64,000 nt of DNA. Source: FEN-1219 sp963810755 (GTDB lineage: Bacteria; Pseudomonadota; Gammaproteobacteria; Steroidobacterales; Rariloculaceae). The notes under the pieces are model-generated. The model worked only from the letters and a program-made list of their open reading frames with translations. It was not told the DNA's origin and made no database searches. Where the stretch lies: the NCBI GenBank assembly GCA_963810755.1, contig CAWEOP010000006.1, positions 1 to 64,000 on the forward strand, read 5' to 3'. Shown here piece after piece: positions 26,904-38,019 of the stretch (position 1 is the stretch's first letter; the number at the start of each line of letters is the position of its first letter). Position numbers and translations under genes: made by a program.

Positions 26904-28522
26904 CTAGCCGCGCAGCGCGCGTAACGTGTCGAGAGCACCTGCGATCGGAGCCATAGGCGCGGCGCCGCTCCCGCGACGTCCGCCGACGGCCGGCGCCAAC
27001 TCGGATGCGAGCTTCTTGCCGAGCTGCACTCCCCACTGATCGAACGAGTTCACGTCCCAGACCACGCCCTGCACGTAGACCTTGTGCTCGTAGAGCGCAA
27101 CGAGCTTGCCGAGTGTCGTGGGATCGAGCTTCTCGAACAGTAGCAGCGAGCTCGGGCGTTTGCCCGGGTAACGCAGATGCGGGTTGCGCCCCGCGCCGGC
27201 GGCCTCTGTCGGATCGCCGACCGCAAGCGCCCAGGTTTGTGCGAGGCAATTCGCCGCTGCGAGATCCTGCTGCTCCTGCCGACCGACTCCCGATCGCGCC
27301 GGGAGCAGAAAGTCGAGCGACACCGGATCCGTGCCTTGGTGAAGCAATTGATAAAACGAGTGCTGAGCGTTGGACCCAGGCTCGCCCCAGATCACCGGGC
27401 ACGTCGCGCATTCCACCGGCTCGCCGCCGCGCCGCACCGACTTGCCGTTGCTCTCCATTTCGAGCTGCTGCAAGTAGGCTGGGAACCGCGCGAGATGATC
27501 GTCGTACGGCAGTACCGCGTGCGTGTGAGCCTGCAAGAAATTCCGATTCCAAATCCCGACGAGCGCGAGCAGCGTCGGCAGATTCTCGCGCGTGGGCCGG
27601 CGTTCGAAATGCTCGTCCATCGCATGCGCGCCCGCCAAGAACGCGCTGAAGTTCTGCCACCCGATCGCCAGCGCCACCGTAAGCCCGACCGCCGACCACA
27701 CGGAATACCGCCCGCCGACCCAATCCCACATCGCAAGCCGCCGGTGCGGCGCGATGCCGAACTCGTCCATCGCCTTGTGATTCGTGGACACCGCCACGCA
27801 CTGCGCAGCGACCGCAGCTGGCCCGCCGTGCTCGAGAAGCCACGTGCGCACCGCCTGCGCGTTGACGAGCGTCTCGAGCGTCGTGAAGCTCTTCGAGCAG
27901 ATGACGAACAGCGTCGTGTCGGGATCGACGCTGTCGAGCACGATGCTGCAGCGCGACGCCGTCGATGTTCGAGACGAAGTGCACACCGAGCCCTTCCCTG
28001 CGAATATTCGGCGAGCGCTTGCACGGCCATGACGATGCCGAGATCGGACCCGCCGATGCCGATGTTCACGATGTCCGTGATCGGCCGTCCGGTGTGGCCG
28101 CTAAGCTCCCCCGCATGCAGGGCGTCCGCGAGCTCGCGAATCTTCACGCGCTCCGCTTCGACGAGCGGCATCACGTCTTCGCCGTACGCGAGCAGCGGAC
28201 GATCTGCGGGCCGGCGCAAGCGCCACGTGCAGCGCAGGCCGGTCCTCGGTGTTGTTGACGGGATAGCCGGTGAACATCAGCCCGATCCAGCGCCGCACGT
28301 CCGCCTGTTCGGCGAGCTCGAGCAGCAGCTCCAGCGCCCGCCGATCGATGAGCTGCCGGCTAAAATCGAGCAGCGAGCCCCTCGGCTTCGCGTCGAAAAC
28401 TGCTCGAAGCGCCGCGGGTCTTCGTCGAACAACTCGCGGATCGTTCGGCTCTGTAAAACGTCGGAATGCCAGGCGAGCGAGCGCCACGCCGCAGTGCGCG
28501 GCCCGTAAGTCTCATCCGTCAT
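26904..28522 (-). CDS. pgi: Glucose-6-phosphate isomerase (frameshifted)
   Basis: Interconverts glucose 6-phosphate and fructose 6-phosphate, feeding hexose precursors into sugar-nucleotide synthesis. The start is MTDETYGPRTAAWRSLAWHS at 28522, then SRTIRELFDEDPRRFEQF. Conserved segments are VNIGIGGSDLGIVMAVQAL, the active-site region VCSKSF, and the second signature VIWGEPGSNAQHSFYQLLHQ followed by LDFLLPARS. The C-terminus is FDQWGVQLGKKLASEL. Two or three shifts, at about 28370, 28200 and 28000, split the N-terminal half. The total of about 540 codons matches the family. It lies between the SLBB gene and the epimerase at 28636. Confidence 0.92.
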
Positions 28523-28635
28523 GCGGCGAAGGTTAGCCGAAAGCGGACATGGACGGTGAGGGCGAGTGGAACGCCGCGGATCGTCGGCTCTCGGTGCATA
28601 ACTCGAGCTTGGAATCTTCGCGGCGTGTTACGAAT

Positions 28636-29651
28636 TCACAGCTTCACGTTGTAATATTCGAGATACCAGTCGACGAAGCTGCGCACACCCTGTTCGACCG
28701 GAGTGCTCGGCCGATAGCCGACGTCGGCGACGAGATCCTCGACGTCCGCCCAGGTGTCGGGTACGTCGCCTTGCTGGAGCGGAAGGAGATTCTTCTCCGC
28801 CTTTCGCCCGAGGCACTCCTCGAGCACCTCGATGTATCGCATGAGCTCCACGGGCTGCTGGTTGCCGATGTTGTAGAGCCGATACGGCCCGCGGCTCGTG
28901 CCAGGATCGGGCTTCTCGCTGCTCCAGTCGGGATTCGGCGCCGCGATCCGATCCGTTGCACGAACGATGCCTTCGACGATGTCGCCGACGTACGTGAAAT
29001 CGCGGCGATGATTGCCATAGTTGAATACGTCGATCGGCTTCCCGGCCAGAATGGCCTTGGTAAACAAGAACAGCGCCATGTCGGGCCGCCCGAACGGTCC
29101 GTAAACCGTGAAGAATCGCAAGCCGGTAACCGGCAGCCCGTAGAGGCTCGCGTAGGTATGCGCCATCAGCTCGTTGCCCTTCTTGGTCGCGGCGTAGAGC
29201 GAAAGCGGATGATCGACGTTGTGATGCACGGAGAACGGCATCCGCGTATTCGCCCCGTAGACCGAGCTCGTCGACGCGTACACGAGGTGCTGGACGCCGT
29301 TGTGACGGCAACCTTCGAGCACCGTCATCGTCCCCATCGTGTTGCTCGTGATATAGGCGTAAGGATCCTGGATGCTGTAGCGCACGCCCGCCTGCGCGCC
29401 CAAATGGATCACGCGCTCGAATCTCTCCGCGCCGAACAAGCTCGCCATCCCTTCGCGATCGGACTAGGTCGAGCTTCACGAACTTGTAGTTCGGATATTT
29501 CGCGAGAATGGCGAGCCGCGCGTGCTTGAGCGTGACGTCGTAGTACTCGTTCAGGTTGTCGAGCCCGACGACCACATCGCCGCGCTCGAGCAGCAGCTTT
29601 CGACGTATGGAACCCGATGAAGCCCGCGGAACCGGTAACGAGAAGCTTCAA
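28636..29651 (-). CDS. UDP-glucuronate 4-epimerase-type SDR (frameshifted)
   Basis: Extended SDR of about 336 residues. Segments are MKLLVTGSAGFIGFHTSKA at 29651, VGLDNLNEYYDVTLKHARL, VIHLGAQAGVRYSIQDPYAY, YASTSSVYGANTRMPFS, LYAATKKGNELMAHTY (Tyr-x3-Lys), FTVYGPFGRPDMALFLF and YRLYNIGNQQPVELM. This matches capsule-type UDP-glucuronate epimerases, which make UDP-galacturonate, and the closely related UDP-GlcNAcA epimerases. The adjacent TviB/WbpO-type dehydrogenase suits a uronate or amino-uronate substrate. Two shifts near 29460 and 29600 break the N-terminus. Confidence 0.85.
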
Positions 29652-29673
29652 CGGTGATTCCTTGCGGGTGAGC

Positions 29674-30954
<1,281 letters not shown>

Positions 30955-31067
30955 GGGTTAGGTCCTAGTGGGCTCGGGTCGCGCATTCTACCTACCGGCT
31001 GCCGGTCCGCGCAGAGAGCCAAATCACACTCGCACCCTCGATCCGCGCGCGGCGCTCGCGTGTCGAC

Positions 31068-31826
31068 TCACGCCGCCGCGAACTCGGGTTGCGAGTCGAT
31101 TTCGTCCGGCGCCGCGACCGCCGGCTGCCAGACGACCGCCCGTCCGCACCGCTTCGCGATCTTCGCCAGCAGCGCGTCATGCGCGGCCACCTCGTCGGGT
31201 GTCGCGAGCTGCACCACGAGCTCCAGCCCGCCTCGATCCACACGCTGCTCCACGCGCGGCCCTGCGACCGCCACGACCTGCTCCTGCCCGTCGAGCGACA
31301 GGCTCACCTGGCCCCCGGTCATCGAGAGATAGATATCGGTGAGTATCTGCGCGTCGAGCAACGCGCCGTGCAGATCCCGCTTCGAATTGTCGACGCTGTA
31401 CCGCTTGGCGAGCGCGTCGAGACTGTTGCGCTGCCCAGGATGCATCCGGCGCGCGAGCGCCAGCGTATCGATCACGCCGCAGCAGTCGCGGATCTCGTGC
31501 GGCGCGCCGTCCACTCGCCGCAACTCGTGGTTGAGAAAGTTCACGTCGAAGTCGGCGTTGTGAATGACGAGCTCCGCACCCTTCACGAACTCGAGAAAAT
31601 CGTGCGCGACCTCCGCGAAGCGCGGCTGCGTCGCGAGGAAATCGTTCTCGATGCCGTGGACTTGCAGCGCACCGGCGTCGACCGCACGGCCGGGATTCAC
31701 GTAGCGATGGAAACGGTTGTTCGTAACGCGGCGGTTGACGATCTCGACGCAACCAATCTCGATGATCCGGTGGCCGGCTTCGGGCTCGAGACCGGTGGTC
31801 TCCGTGTCGAGCACGACTTGGCGCAT
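31068..31826 (-). CDS. dnaQ: DNA polymerase III epsilon subunit (3'-5' proofreading exonuclease)
   Basis: Proofreading subunit of the replicative polymerase, 252 residues (E. coli 243). The DEDDh exonuclease motifs are VLDTETTGLEP (Exo I), ELVIHNADFDVNFLNHEL (Exo II) and RDLHGALLDAQILTDIYL (Exo III, with the His and Asp). A C-terminal tail beyond residue 185 would bind the alpha subunit. It is transcribed in the same direction as rnhA, 122 bases downstream of it. In many gammaproteobacteria the two genes are divergent and overlapping; here they run tandem. Confidence 0.96.
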   Translation of the reverse strand: MRQVVLDTETTGLEPEAGHRIIEIGCVEIVNRRVTNNRFHRYVNPGRAVDAGALQVHGIENDFLATQPRFAEVAHDFLEFVKGAELVIHNADFDVNFLNHELRRVDGAPHEIRDCCGVIDTLALARRMHPGQRNSLDALAKRYSVDNSKRDLHGALLDAQILTDIYLSMTGGQVSLSLDGQEQVVAVAGPRVEQRVDRGGLELVVQLATPDEVAAHDALLAKIAKRCGRAVVWQPAVAAPDEIDSQPEFAAA

Positions 31827-31948
31827 CGGCGAGCGGCTACTCAGGCAATCGTGATCATCGGTGCGGCTATCTTGCCGGACGCCGGACCAAAATCAACCCT
31901 CGTGATTCGAGGTCTGGCGGCGCGCTCGTAAACAGCTCGCACGCAACG

Positions 31949-32410
31949 TCACGCGCGGGACGAGCGGCCGGCGCCCGCGAGCATCTCGTCGAGGCCGCGA
32001 TTCGCGAGCTCGTCGGCGCGGTCGTTCTCGGGATGGCCTGAATGCCCTTTGACCCAGTGCCACTCGACTTCGTGGCGCGCCGCGAGCTCCGCCAGCGCCT
32101 GCCATAGGTCCTGGTTCTTCACCGGCTTCTTGTCCGCCGTTCGCCAGCCGCGCGCGCGCCACGCCGGCAGCCACTCTGTGATTCCGCTCCGCACGTACGT
32201 GGAGTCCGTGTAGAGCGCGACGCGGCACGGTTTCGTCAGCGCCTTGAGCGCCTCGATCGCGGCCGTGAGCTCCATTCGGTTGTTCGTCGTGTGAGGCTCG
32301 CCGCCGCAAAGCTCCTTCTCGCGCCCGCTCGCGCGCAGCACGACGCCCCAGCCGCCGGGCCCGGGGTTACCGCGGCAGGCCCCGTCCGTGAACGCCTGGA
32401 CTTCTTGCAT
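31949..32410 (-). CDS. rnhA: Ribonuclease HI
   Basis: Degrades RNA in RNA-DNA hybrids, 153 residues (E. coli 155). All four catalytic acids are visible: FTDGACRGNPGPGGWG (Asp), NNRMELTAAIEAL (Glu), LYTDSTYVRSGI (Asp) and GHSGHPENDRADELA (His and Asp). The ATG at 32410 shares its position with the end of the preceding methyltransferase gene. The reading frame extends further upstream without family resemblance, so the first family-like Met (MQEVQAFTDG) is taken as the start. Confidence 0.96.
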   Translation of the reverse strand: MQEVQAFTDGACRGNPGPGGWGVVLRASGREKELCGGEPHTTNNRMELTAAIEALKALTKPCRVALYTDSTYVRSGITEWLPAWRARGWRTADKKPVKNQDLWQALAELAARHEVEWHWVKGHSGHPENDRADELANRGLDEMLAGAGRSSRA

Positions 32411-33183
32411 CAACGCTCGCGGCGATCGGGAGGCGTACGCAGTATCGAAACGCGCGGTAAGGGCGATCGCGTGGTCGGCTCGACCAGGCCACCGACGACG
32501 CGGAGTCGTGCCGGGCGCCGCCACATCCGCACGGGCGTGAGCGGATGCACGCGCTTCTGCGCGCGAACGAGGTAGCCGCCGCTCAACATCGGCAGCCATC
32601 TCTGCGCGAGCTCTTCGCGCGGCAAGAGCCGCAGCTGCTTGAATCTCTCGAGCGGCAACGTGTGGCAGTAACGCGTCGCGGATCCGACGTCGAAGCTCAG
32701 CAGCTCGAGCCAATCACGTAGGCGGCCCTCCCGTATCAACCGCTCGCGGCCCTCGGGGAACCCGCGTGCCGCGAACAGGTGGCGCACGCCCCAAAGCCCG
32801 CCCGGAGCGAAGCTCAGCACGAGCAGATGTCCGTCGGGGCGCAGAATCCGATCGACCTCCCGCAGCAGCGCATGGGGCGACTCGGTGCGCTCGAGCGTGT
32901 GCGGCAGCAGCACGACGTCGATGGAGTCGCTCGCGATGCCGAGCTGCTCGGGGTCGCTCACGAGGTCAGCGGCAACGCCGGGGCGCCAGTCGATCAGCGC
33001 TCGGCGCTGCGTGCGGGCGAAGCGCAGGAACGAGTGGCGCGCGCCCCAGGCCCCGATCTGCAGAAACTGCTCGCCGAACACGCGTTCCAGCGCCCCGCGA
33101 ATGAGCCGCTGCTCGTTCGCGAGACAGCGCCGGCCGAGCGGCGTGGCGAGCCAGTCCGTGACCAGGGCGGAGTCGCGATTCAT
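32410..33183 (-). CDS. YafS-like SAM-dependent methyltransferase
   Basis: About 257 residues resembling the YafS-type methyltransferase that lies next to rnhA in many gammaproteobacteria. Segments are LQIGAWGARHSFL (degenerate motif I), VVLLPHTLERTESPHALLRE, EVDRILRPDGHLLVLSFAP and GGLWGVRHLFAARGF. The glycine-rich SAM loop is weak, as in the family. An alternative start at 33219 adds twelve residues. It is divergent from mltD with about 130 bases between starts. Its cellular role is unknown. Confidence 0.82.
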   Translation of the reverse strand: MNRDSALVTDWLATPLGRRCLANEQRLIRGALERVFGEQFLQIGAWGARHSFLRFARTQRRALIDWRPGVAADLVSDPEQLGIASDSIDVVLLPHTLERTESPHALLREVDRILRPDGHLLVLSFAPGGLWGVRHLFAARGFPEGRERLIREGRLRDWLELLSFDVGSATRYCHTLPLERFKQLRLLPREELAQRWLPMLSGGYLVRAQKRVHPLTPVRMWRRPARLRVVGGLVEPTTRSPLPRVSILRTPPDRRER

Positions 33184-33251
33184 CGCCCGATCCTGCCTGA
33201 GAAGCCCATCACAGTTCAATGCACGAGCTCGAAAGTTGCGGACGGTTGCCC

Positions 33252-33279
33252 TTGCGCGTCAGGCCGTCATCAGTACGAT
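33252..33279 (+). promoter_or_regulatory. Weak candidate promoter for mltD
   Basis: TTGCGC (33252-33257) and TACGAT (33274-33279) are separated by 16 bases, about 37 bases before the mltD ATG at 33316. The match is partial. Confidence 0.28.
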
Positions 33280-33315
33280 ACGAGCAAATACCCTCAAGCA
33301 CGGCTCCGGCGGTAT

Positions 33316-35040
33316 ATGCACGAAAACAATAACAATCCGAGCCGGAGCCGCACCGTCCCCCGCCTTTTCGGCATGCTTTCGTTGGCCGCCCTGCTAACGG
33401 CCTGTCAGTCCGCCGGAACACGCCAGGACGAGGCCGCAGCGGTGCCCGTGGTGCCTGTGGCGGGCTTCGGCGCCAGCGAGCCTCTCGAGCCCGTCGTCGT
33501 CCCGTACTTCCCCCTTCGCGACGAGGTCGTCGAACAGCACGACCTGCTGGCGCGACTCCGCGGCGGGTTCTCTTGGGCGCAGTTGACCGATCCCGCCATT
33601 GCGCGAGAGGTCAAGTGGTACGCGGGACACGACGAGTACCTGGATCGTGTGCTCCAACGCGCCGACCTCTATTTGTTCTATATCGTCGAGGAGCTCGAGC
33701 GGCGCGGCATGCCGACCGAGCTCGCGTTGCTGCCGATCGTCGAGAGCGCGTTCGATCCGTTCGCGTATTCGCATGGCCGCGCGGCCGGCCTGTGGCAGAT
33801 CATTCCGGGCACCGGCAAACGCCTCGGCCTCGTCCAGAACTGGTGGTTCGACGGGCGCCGCGACGTGCTCGAGTCGACGCGCGCCGCGCTCGACTATCTC
33901 GCCGACATGCACGAACAGTTCGGCGGCGATTGGTTGCTCGCCGTTGCGGGCTACAACTCCGGTGAAGGCAATGTCGAACGCGCGCTGCGGCGCGCCGAAG
34001 CCGACGGTAAGCCGACGGACTTCTGGGGCATCAAGAGCTATCTGCCCGCCGAGACCCGCACGTACGTGCCGCGACTGCTCGCCGTGCGCGACCTCATCGC
34101 GGATCCTCTGAAATACGGAATCGCACTGCCGCCGCTCGCCAACGACGCCCAATTCGCCGTAGTGGAGACCGGCAGTCAGATCGACATGGCGCTGGCAGCC
34201 GAGCTCGCTGGAATCGACACGGATCGACTCTACGCCCTCAACGCAGGTGTCAACCGTTGGGCGACGGACCCCGACGGCCCGCACCGATTGCTCGTTCCGG
34301 CAGCGCAGGCCGAGACTTTCTCGTCGGCGCTCGCGGCGCTCGGTGAGCGCGAGCGCGTCCAATGGACGCGCCACCGTGTGAAACAAGGCGAGTCGATCGG
34401 CCAGATCGCCGACAAGTATCAGACGACCGCGGCCGTGCTGCGCGAGGTCAACGGCCTTCACGGCAACGCGCTGCGCGCGGGCGACTATCTACTGATTCCC
34501 ACCGCGACTGCGGCGCTCGGCCGCTACACGCAGAGTGCCGACGCGCGCGCGGAACGCCAGCAGAGCACTCAGCGCAGCGGCAATCGCCAAGAGCACGTCG
34601 TGCGCGCCGGCGAGACGCTCTGGTCGATCTCGCGCGCCTATGGCGTGGACGTGCGTAGCCTCGCGAGCTGGAACTCCATGGCGCCCGGCGACGTGCTCAG
34701 CGTCGGCCGCGACCTGGTCGTCTGGACCAAGGCACCGGCTTCCACCGCGAGAGGCGATGCGTCGCCTGCGTTACCGCCCGTCTCAGGCGGCGCAGCACCG
34801 GTGGCGGCTGCAATCAGCGCACGCTCGACGACCCTAGCGTTCGCCGCGCCCGGCACCGACTCCATGATCCGTCAGGTCACCTACGTCGTGCGCCGCGGCG
34901 ACTCTTTGTCGTCGATCGCGCGCCGCTTCCGCGTGACGGTAGCGAACCTGCTCGAGTGGAACGAGGTGAACGCCGCGAAGTATCTCCAGCCCGGCCAACG
35001 GCTCGTGATGTTCGTCAACGTCCTCGAGCAGAGCGGCTGA
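33316..35040 (+). CDS. mltD: Membrane-bound lytic murein transglycosylase D
   Basis: Lipoprotein of 574 residues that cleaves peptidoglycan glycan strands to 1,6-anhydromuropeptides. The lipobox is LAALLTAC (Cys about 33) after a basic N-terminus. The SLT domain has the catalytic Glu in LLPIVESAFDPFAYSHGRAA and the motifs AAGLWQIIPGTGKRLGL and AVAGYNSGEGNVERAL. Three LysM domains follow (HRVKQGESIGQIADKY, HVVRAGETLWSISRAYG and YVVRRGDSLSSIARRF), separated by low-complexity linkers. The frame is open far upstream, but the lipobox fixes the ATG at 33316. It is divergent from the yafS-like gene and 19 bases ahead of fabI. Confidence 0.95.
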   Translation: MHENNNNPSRSRTVPRLFGMLSLAALLTACQSAGTRQDEAAAVPVVPVAGFGASEPLEPVVVPYFPLRDEVVEQHDLLARLRGGFSWAQLTDPAIAREVKWYAGHDEYLDRVLQRADLYLFYIVEELERRGMPTELALLPIVESAFDPFAYSHGRAAGLWQIIPGTGKRLGLVQNWWFDGRRDVLESTRAALDYLADMHEQFGGDWLLAVAGYNSGEGNVERALRRAEADGKPTDFWGIKSYLPAETRTYVPRLLAVRDLIADPLKYGIALPPLANDAQFAVVETGSQIDMALAAELAGIDTDRLYALNAGVNRWATDPDGPHRLLVPAAQAETFSSALAALGERERVQWTRHRVKQGESIGQIADKYQTTAAVLREVNGLHGNALRAGDYLLIPTATAALGRYTQSADARAERQQSTQRSGNRQEHVVRAGETLWSISRAYGVDVRSLASWNSMAPGDVLSVGRDLVVWTKAPASTARGDASPALPPVSGGAAPVAAAISARSTTLAFAAPGTDSMIRQVTYVVRRGDSLSSIARRFRVTVANLLEWNEVNAAKYLQPGQRLVMFVNVLEQSG

Positions 35041-35059
35041 TGGCCCGGGGATTCGTTTG

Positions 35060-35866
35060 ATGGGATTTCTCGCTGGCAAGCGCGCCGTCATCGTCGGGCT
35101 CGCGAGCAACCGCTCGATCGCCTGGGGCATCGCGCAAGCGATGCGTCGTGAAGGTGCCGAGCTCGCGCTGAGCTACCAATCCGACAAGCTCCGCGGCCGC
35201 GTGGAAGAGATGGCAAAGGAGCTCGGATCCGATCTCACGCTGCCGCTCGACGTCGCGGAGGACGCGCAAATCGAGTCGTTCTTCGCGGGGCTCACGAAGC
35301 GTTGGGACGCGTTCGACATCCTCGTGCATTCGGTCGCGTTCGCGCCGATGGACCAGCTCGACGGCCGCTATATCGACGCCGTGAGCCGCGAAGGATTTCG
35401 AATCGCACACGATGTATCGAGCTATAGCCTCGCGGCGCTCGCGAAAAAATGCGAGCCGCTGATGCGTGGTCGCGCGGGGGCGCTGCTCACGCTCAGCTAT
35501 CTCGGCGCGGCCCGGCCCCTGCCGAACTACAACGTGATGGGCCTCGCGAAAGCCAGCCTGGAGGCCAACGTGCGGTTTCTCGCGATGGACCTCGGCGCGA
35601 GCGGCATTCGGATCAATGCAGTCTCCGCCGGACCGATCCGCACGCTCGCGGCTTCGGGCGTCAAAGGAATTCGGGACATGATCGCGCACGTAGGCGCGAC
35701 TTCACCCCTGAAACGAAACGTCACGATCGAGGATGTGGGCAACGCGTCCGCTTTCCTCTGCTCGGACCTCGCCGCCGGAATCACCGGGCAGGTGATCTAC
35801 GTGGACTCGGGCTTCAACATCGTCGGTATGGCGTTGCCGTCGACCGCCGACAAACCGTCAGCCTGA
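35060..35866 (+). CDS. fabI: Enoyl-[acyl-carrier-protein] reductase (NADH)
   Basis: Catalyses the last reduction of each fatty-acid elongation round. It is 268 residues long. The N-terminus MGFLAGKRAVIVGLASNRSI has the FabI nucleotide site. The catalytic Tyr pair and Lys are in LTLSYLGAARPLPNYNVMGL and GLAKASLEANVRF. INAVSAGPIRTLAASG is the family's substrate-loop motif and IYVDSGFNIVGM the C-terminal signature. These identify FabI rather than FabL or FabV, and the first Tyr aligns with the triclosan-contact Tyr of E. coli FabI. It is probably in the same transcript as mltD and converges with ppiD. Confidence 0.95.
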   Translation: MGFLAGKRAVIVGLASNRSIAWGIAQAMRREGAELALSYQSDKLRGRVEEMAKELGSDLTLPLDVAEDAQIESFFAGLTKRWDAFDILVHSVAFAPMDQLDGRYIDAVSREGFRIAHDVSSYSLAALAKKCEPLMRGRAGALLTLSYLGAARPLPNYNVMGLAKASLEANVRFLAMDLGASGIRINAVSAGPIRTLAASGVKGIRDMIAHVGATSPLKRNVTIEDVGNASAFLCSDLAAGITGQVIYVDSGFNIVGMALPSTADKPSA

Positions 35867-35921
35867 GCGGCACTCGCGACCGGATGCGCGAGCAGCGCTC
35901 GCGGCAGCCCGGCGCCGTCCG

Positions 35922-37829
35922 TCAATACTTCGGATTCAGGATGTCGTCCGGGATCCGTACGGTGGCCTGCTCGCGGAGCGTACCCACGTAGCTCGTGAGC
36001 TCGGCGTAGGCCGATTGCTCGGCAAGCTGCCGCTGCCGTTGATCGCGCTCCGCTCGCTCGACCGTTTCGGGCGAACCCGCCTGCACGTTCGACAGCGCGA
36101 GCACCGCGTGACTGCCGTTGGCGAGAGCGACCCGCTCGCGCGCAACTACACCCGCCGCCGGCTTCGGCAACGCGAACGCGGCTGCTAGGACCTCGGTCGG
36201 GACGGACGAGTCCGTGCGTTCCACCCACGCTGCCGGAGCCCAAGTCCCGTTGTGGGCCGCGGCGAGCGCCGCGGGATCCGAAGCGGGCTGCTCGATGCCG
36301 GCGAGGAACGCGCTCGCGGCCTCTTCGGATAGCTCCTCGGCGCGCGCGCGCGCGAGCTCTTCTTTGATCTGATCGTGGACTTCGGCCAGCGGCTTGACGG
36401 TCGGGACGTGATGCGCTGTTACGCGCAGCACGAGAACGTCATCGTCGGCGAGCTCGACGAGCTCGCTGTTCTTGCCGCTCTCGAGCATCTGCTCGTTGAA
36501 CGCCGCCTGGACCACCGCGGCGCTATTCGTGAACGTTCCCGTGTCGCCGGTCCGCGGAAAACCGGCGAGCGTCTTCAACGGCAGCTGCATCTCGGACGCC
36601 ACTGTCGCAAGACCGTTGTAGACGTCGAACGCCTTGTCGCCCAACTGATTGGCACGGTCGTAGAACTGCTGCTCGGCGCGCCGCGTGCGCAGCTCCGACG
36701 CGAGCTCATCACGGACGGCTTCGAACGGTTGGGTAGTACCCGCGCGCAGCTCCTCGAGGCGAATCACGTGGTAGCCGAAGGTGCTGCGGACGGGCCCGCG
36801 CACCTCCCCGGCCTGCATTTCGAAGAGCGCATCCTCGAACGGGCCGACGAGCATCCCGCGGCCTATCCAGCCGAGATCGCCGCCCTGCGCCTTCGTACCC
36901 GCGTCCGTCGAAAACTCACTCGCGAGCTTCGCGAAGTCTTCGCCGTCGCGCAGACGCTGGACGAGCCCTTCCGCTTTCGCGCGGGCCGCGTCCTCGTCGT
37001 CATTCTCCACGGCGATCAGTATGTGCCTCGCACGCCGCTCCTCCGCCGTCGCGAACCGCTCACGCTCCTCGTCGTACGCGGCGCGCACCGCTTCCTCGCT
37101 CACGTCGACGTTCGCCGCGATGTCAGCCAGCGCGAGCTCCACATATTCGAGATCCACGGTCTCGGCCGTCTGGTAGCTCGCTTGATTGCTATCGTAGTGC
37201 GCGCTGATCGCTGCATCGTCGATCGTCACGCGGGCGAGGAACGCGTCCACAGGGAACGACGCGTAGCCGACCTCGCGCCGCTGATTGAACAGCTCGATGT
37301 AGCGGCGAAACTCTGCGGGCGTCAGGAATGAGGAATCTGCGATGCCTGCCTGCAGATCACGGACCTCGAGCTCCTCGCGTTGCAGCGCTTCGAAACCCGT
37401 GGGCGTGAGCCCCTGGTTCGACAAAAGACCGCGATAGACGTCCATCGAGAACTGGCCGTCCACTTGGAACGCGGAGAATGAGCGAATGGCCTGCGTCAAT
37501 CGCTCGTTGGACACTCGATATCCCATCGCCGCCACGCGCTGCTTGAGCACGGCGTCGCGGACCATGGACTCGATCACGCTGCGCCGCATCTCGCGACGCA
37601 TTTCCTCGTTGAGCTCCGTCCGATAGAGCTGCTGATATTGATTTTGTCGCCCTTGGAGCTCGCGATCGAACTCGGCGAGCGGGAGGTTCTCGCCGTTGAC
37701 CTTGGCGGCGAACGTGGCTGTGCCACCACCGCCGAAATCGGCGCGCCAGAAGACGAAACCGAGGCAAATGAAGCCCAGGAGGACGACGGTTATCCAGCGG
37801 GCCCAAGAGTCATGGATTCGCTGCAGCAT
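35922..37829 (-). CDS. ppiD: Periplasmic chaperone / peptidyl-prolyl isomerase PpiD
   Basis: Inner-membrane-anchored folding factor near the Sec translocon, about 635 residues (E. coli 623). The start MLQRIHDSWARWITVVLL leads into a single membrane segment (ITVVLLGFICLGFVFW). A SurA-like N-domain follows (FAAKVNGENLPLAEFD, MRRSVIESMVRDAVLKQRV). The parvulin domain lies near 280-370 (RRARHILIAVENDDEDAA, TDAGTKAQGGDLGWIGRGM, FGYHVIRLEEL). The ATG at 37829 is preferred over an in-frame ATG 48 bases upstream. It lies downstream of tRNA-Asp, as in many gammaproteobacteria. A large inverted repeat occupies its leader. Confidence 0.93.
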   Translation of the reverse strand: MLQRIHDSWARWITVVLLGFICLGFVFWRADFGGGGTATFAAKVNGENLPLAEFDRELQGRQNQYQQLYRTELNEEMRREMRRSVIESMVRDAVLKQRVAAMGYRVSNERLTQAIRSFSAFQVDGQFSMDVYRGLLSNQGLTPTGFEALQREELEVRDLQAGIADSSFLTPAEFRRYIELFNQRREVGYASFPVDAFLARVTIDDAAISAHYDSNQASYQTAETVDLEYVELALADIAANVDVSEEAVRAAYDEERERFATAEERRARHILIAVENDDEDAARAKAEGLVQRLRDGEDFAKLASEFSTDAGTKAQGGDLGWIGRGMLVGPFEDALFEMQAGEVRGPVRSTFGYHVIRLEELRAGTTQPFEAVRDELASELRTRRAEQQFYDRANQLGDKAFDVYNGLATVASEMQLPLKTLAGFPRTGDTGTFTNSAAVVQAAFNEQMLESGKNSELVELADDDVLVLRVTAHHVPTVKPLAEVHDQIKEELARARAEELSEEAASAFLAGIEQPASDPAALAAAHNGTWAPAAWVERTDSSVPTEVLAAAFALPKPAAGVVARERVALANGSHAVLALSNVQAGSPETVERAERDQRQRQLAEQSAYAELTSYVGTLREQATVRIPDDILNPKY

Positions 37830-37852
37830 GGTTAAAATCCATTCGCCAAAAC

Positions 37853-37922
37853 GATCAAAGGACAGACTGACTTCCACCCGACGCTGGCCCGCGTCGACCG
37901 GAAAACAAATCTGTCCTTGATC
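37853..37922 (-). repeat. Long inverted repeat between tRNA-Asp and ppiD
   Basis: The arm GATCAAAGGACAGA (37853-37866) matches TCTGTCCTTGATC (37910-37922) as a 13-base-pair dyad with one bulged base. The arms are 43 bases apart, and between them CGACGC (37879-37884) pairs with GCGTCG (37891-37896). On the minus strand the structure is followed by GTTTTGG. It may end the tRNA transcript or act as an operator or leader structure for ppiD. Confidence 0.6.
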
Positions 37923-37931
37923 TCAGTTATC

Positions 37932-38008
37932 TGGCGGAGTGGACGGGACTCGAACCCGCGACCCCCGGCGTGACAGGCCGGTATTCTAACCAGCTGAACT
38001 ACCACTCC
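37932..38008 (-). tRNA. tRNA-Asp (GTC)
   Basis: Complete cloverleaf on the minus strand. The acceptor GGAGTGG pairs with CCACTCC, the anticodon loop reads CTGTCAC with GTC, the T arm is GCGGGTTCGAGTCCCGT, and CCA is encoded. It is 11 bases downstream of tRNA-Val. Confidence 0.97.
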
Positions 38009-38019
38009 GGCTCAATTCC

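Noticed and set aside
32779..33315. N-terminal extension of mltD by about 180 codons
   Set aside because: The extension overlaps the yafS-like gene and would bury the signal peptide and lipobox that start at 33316.
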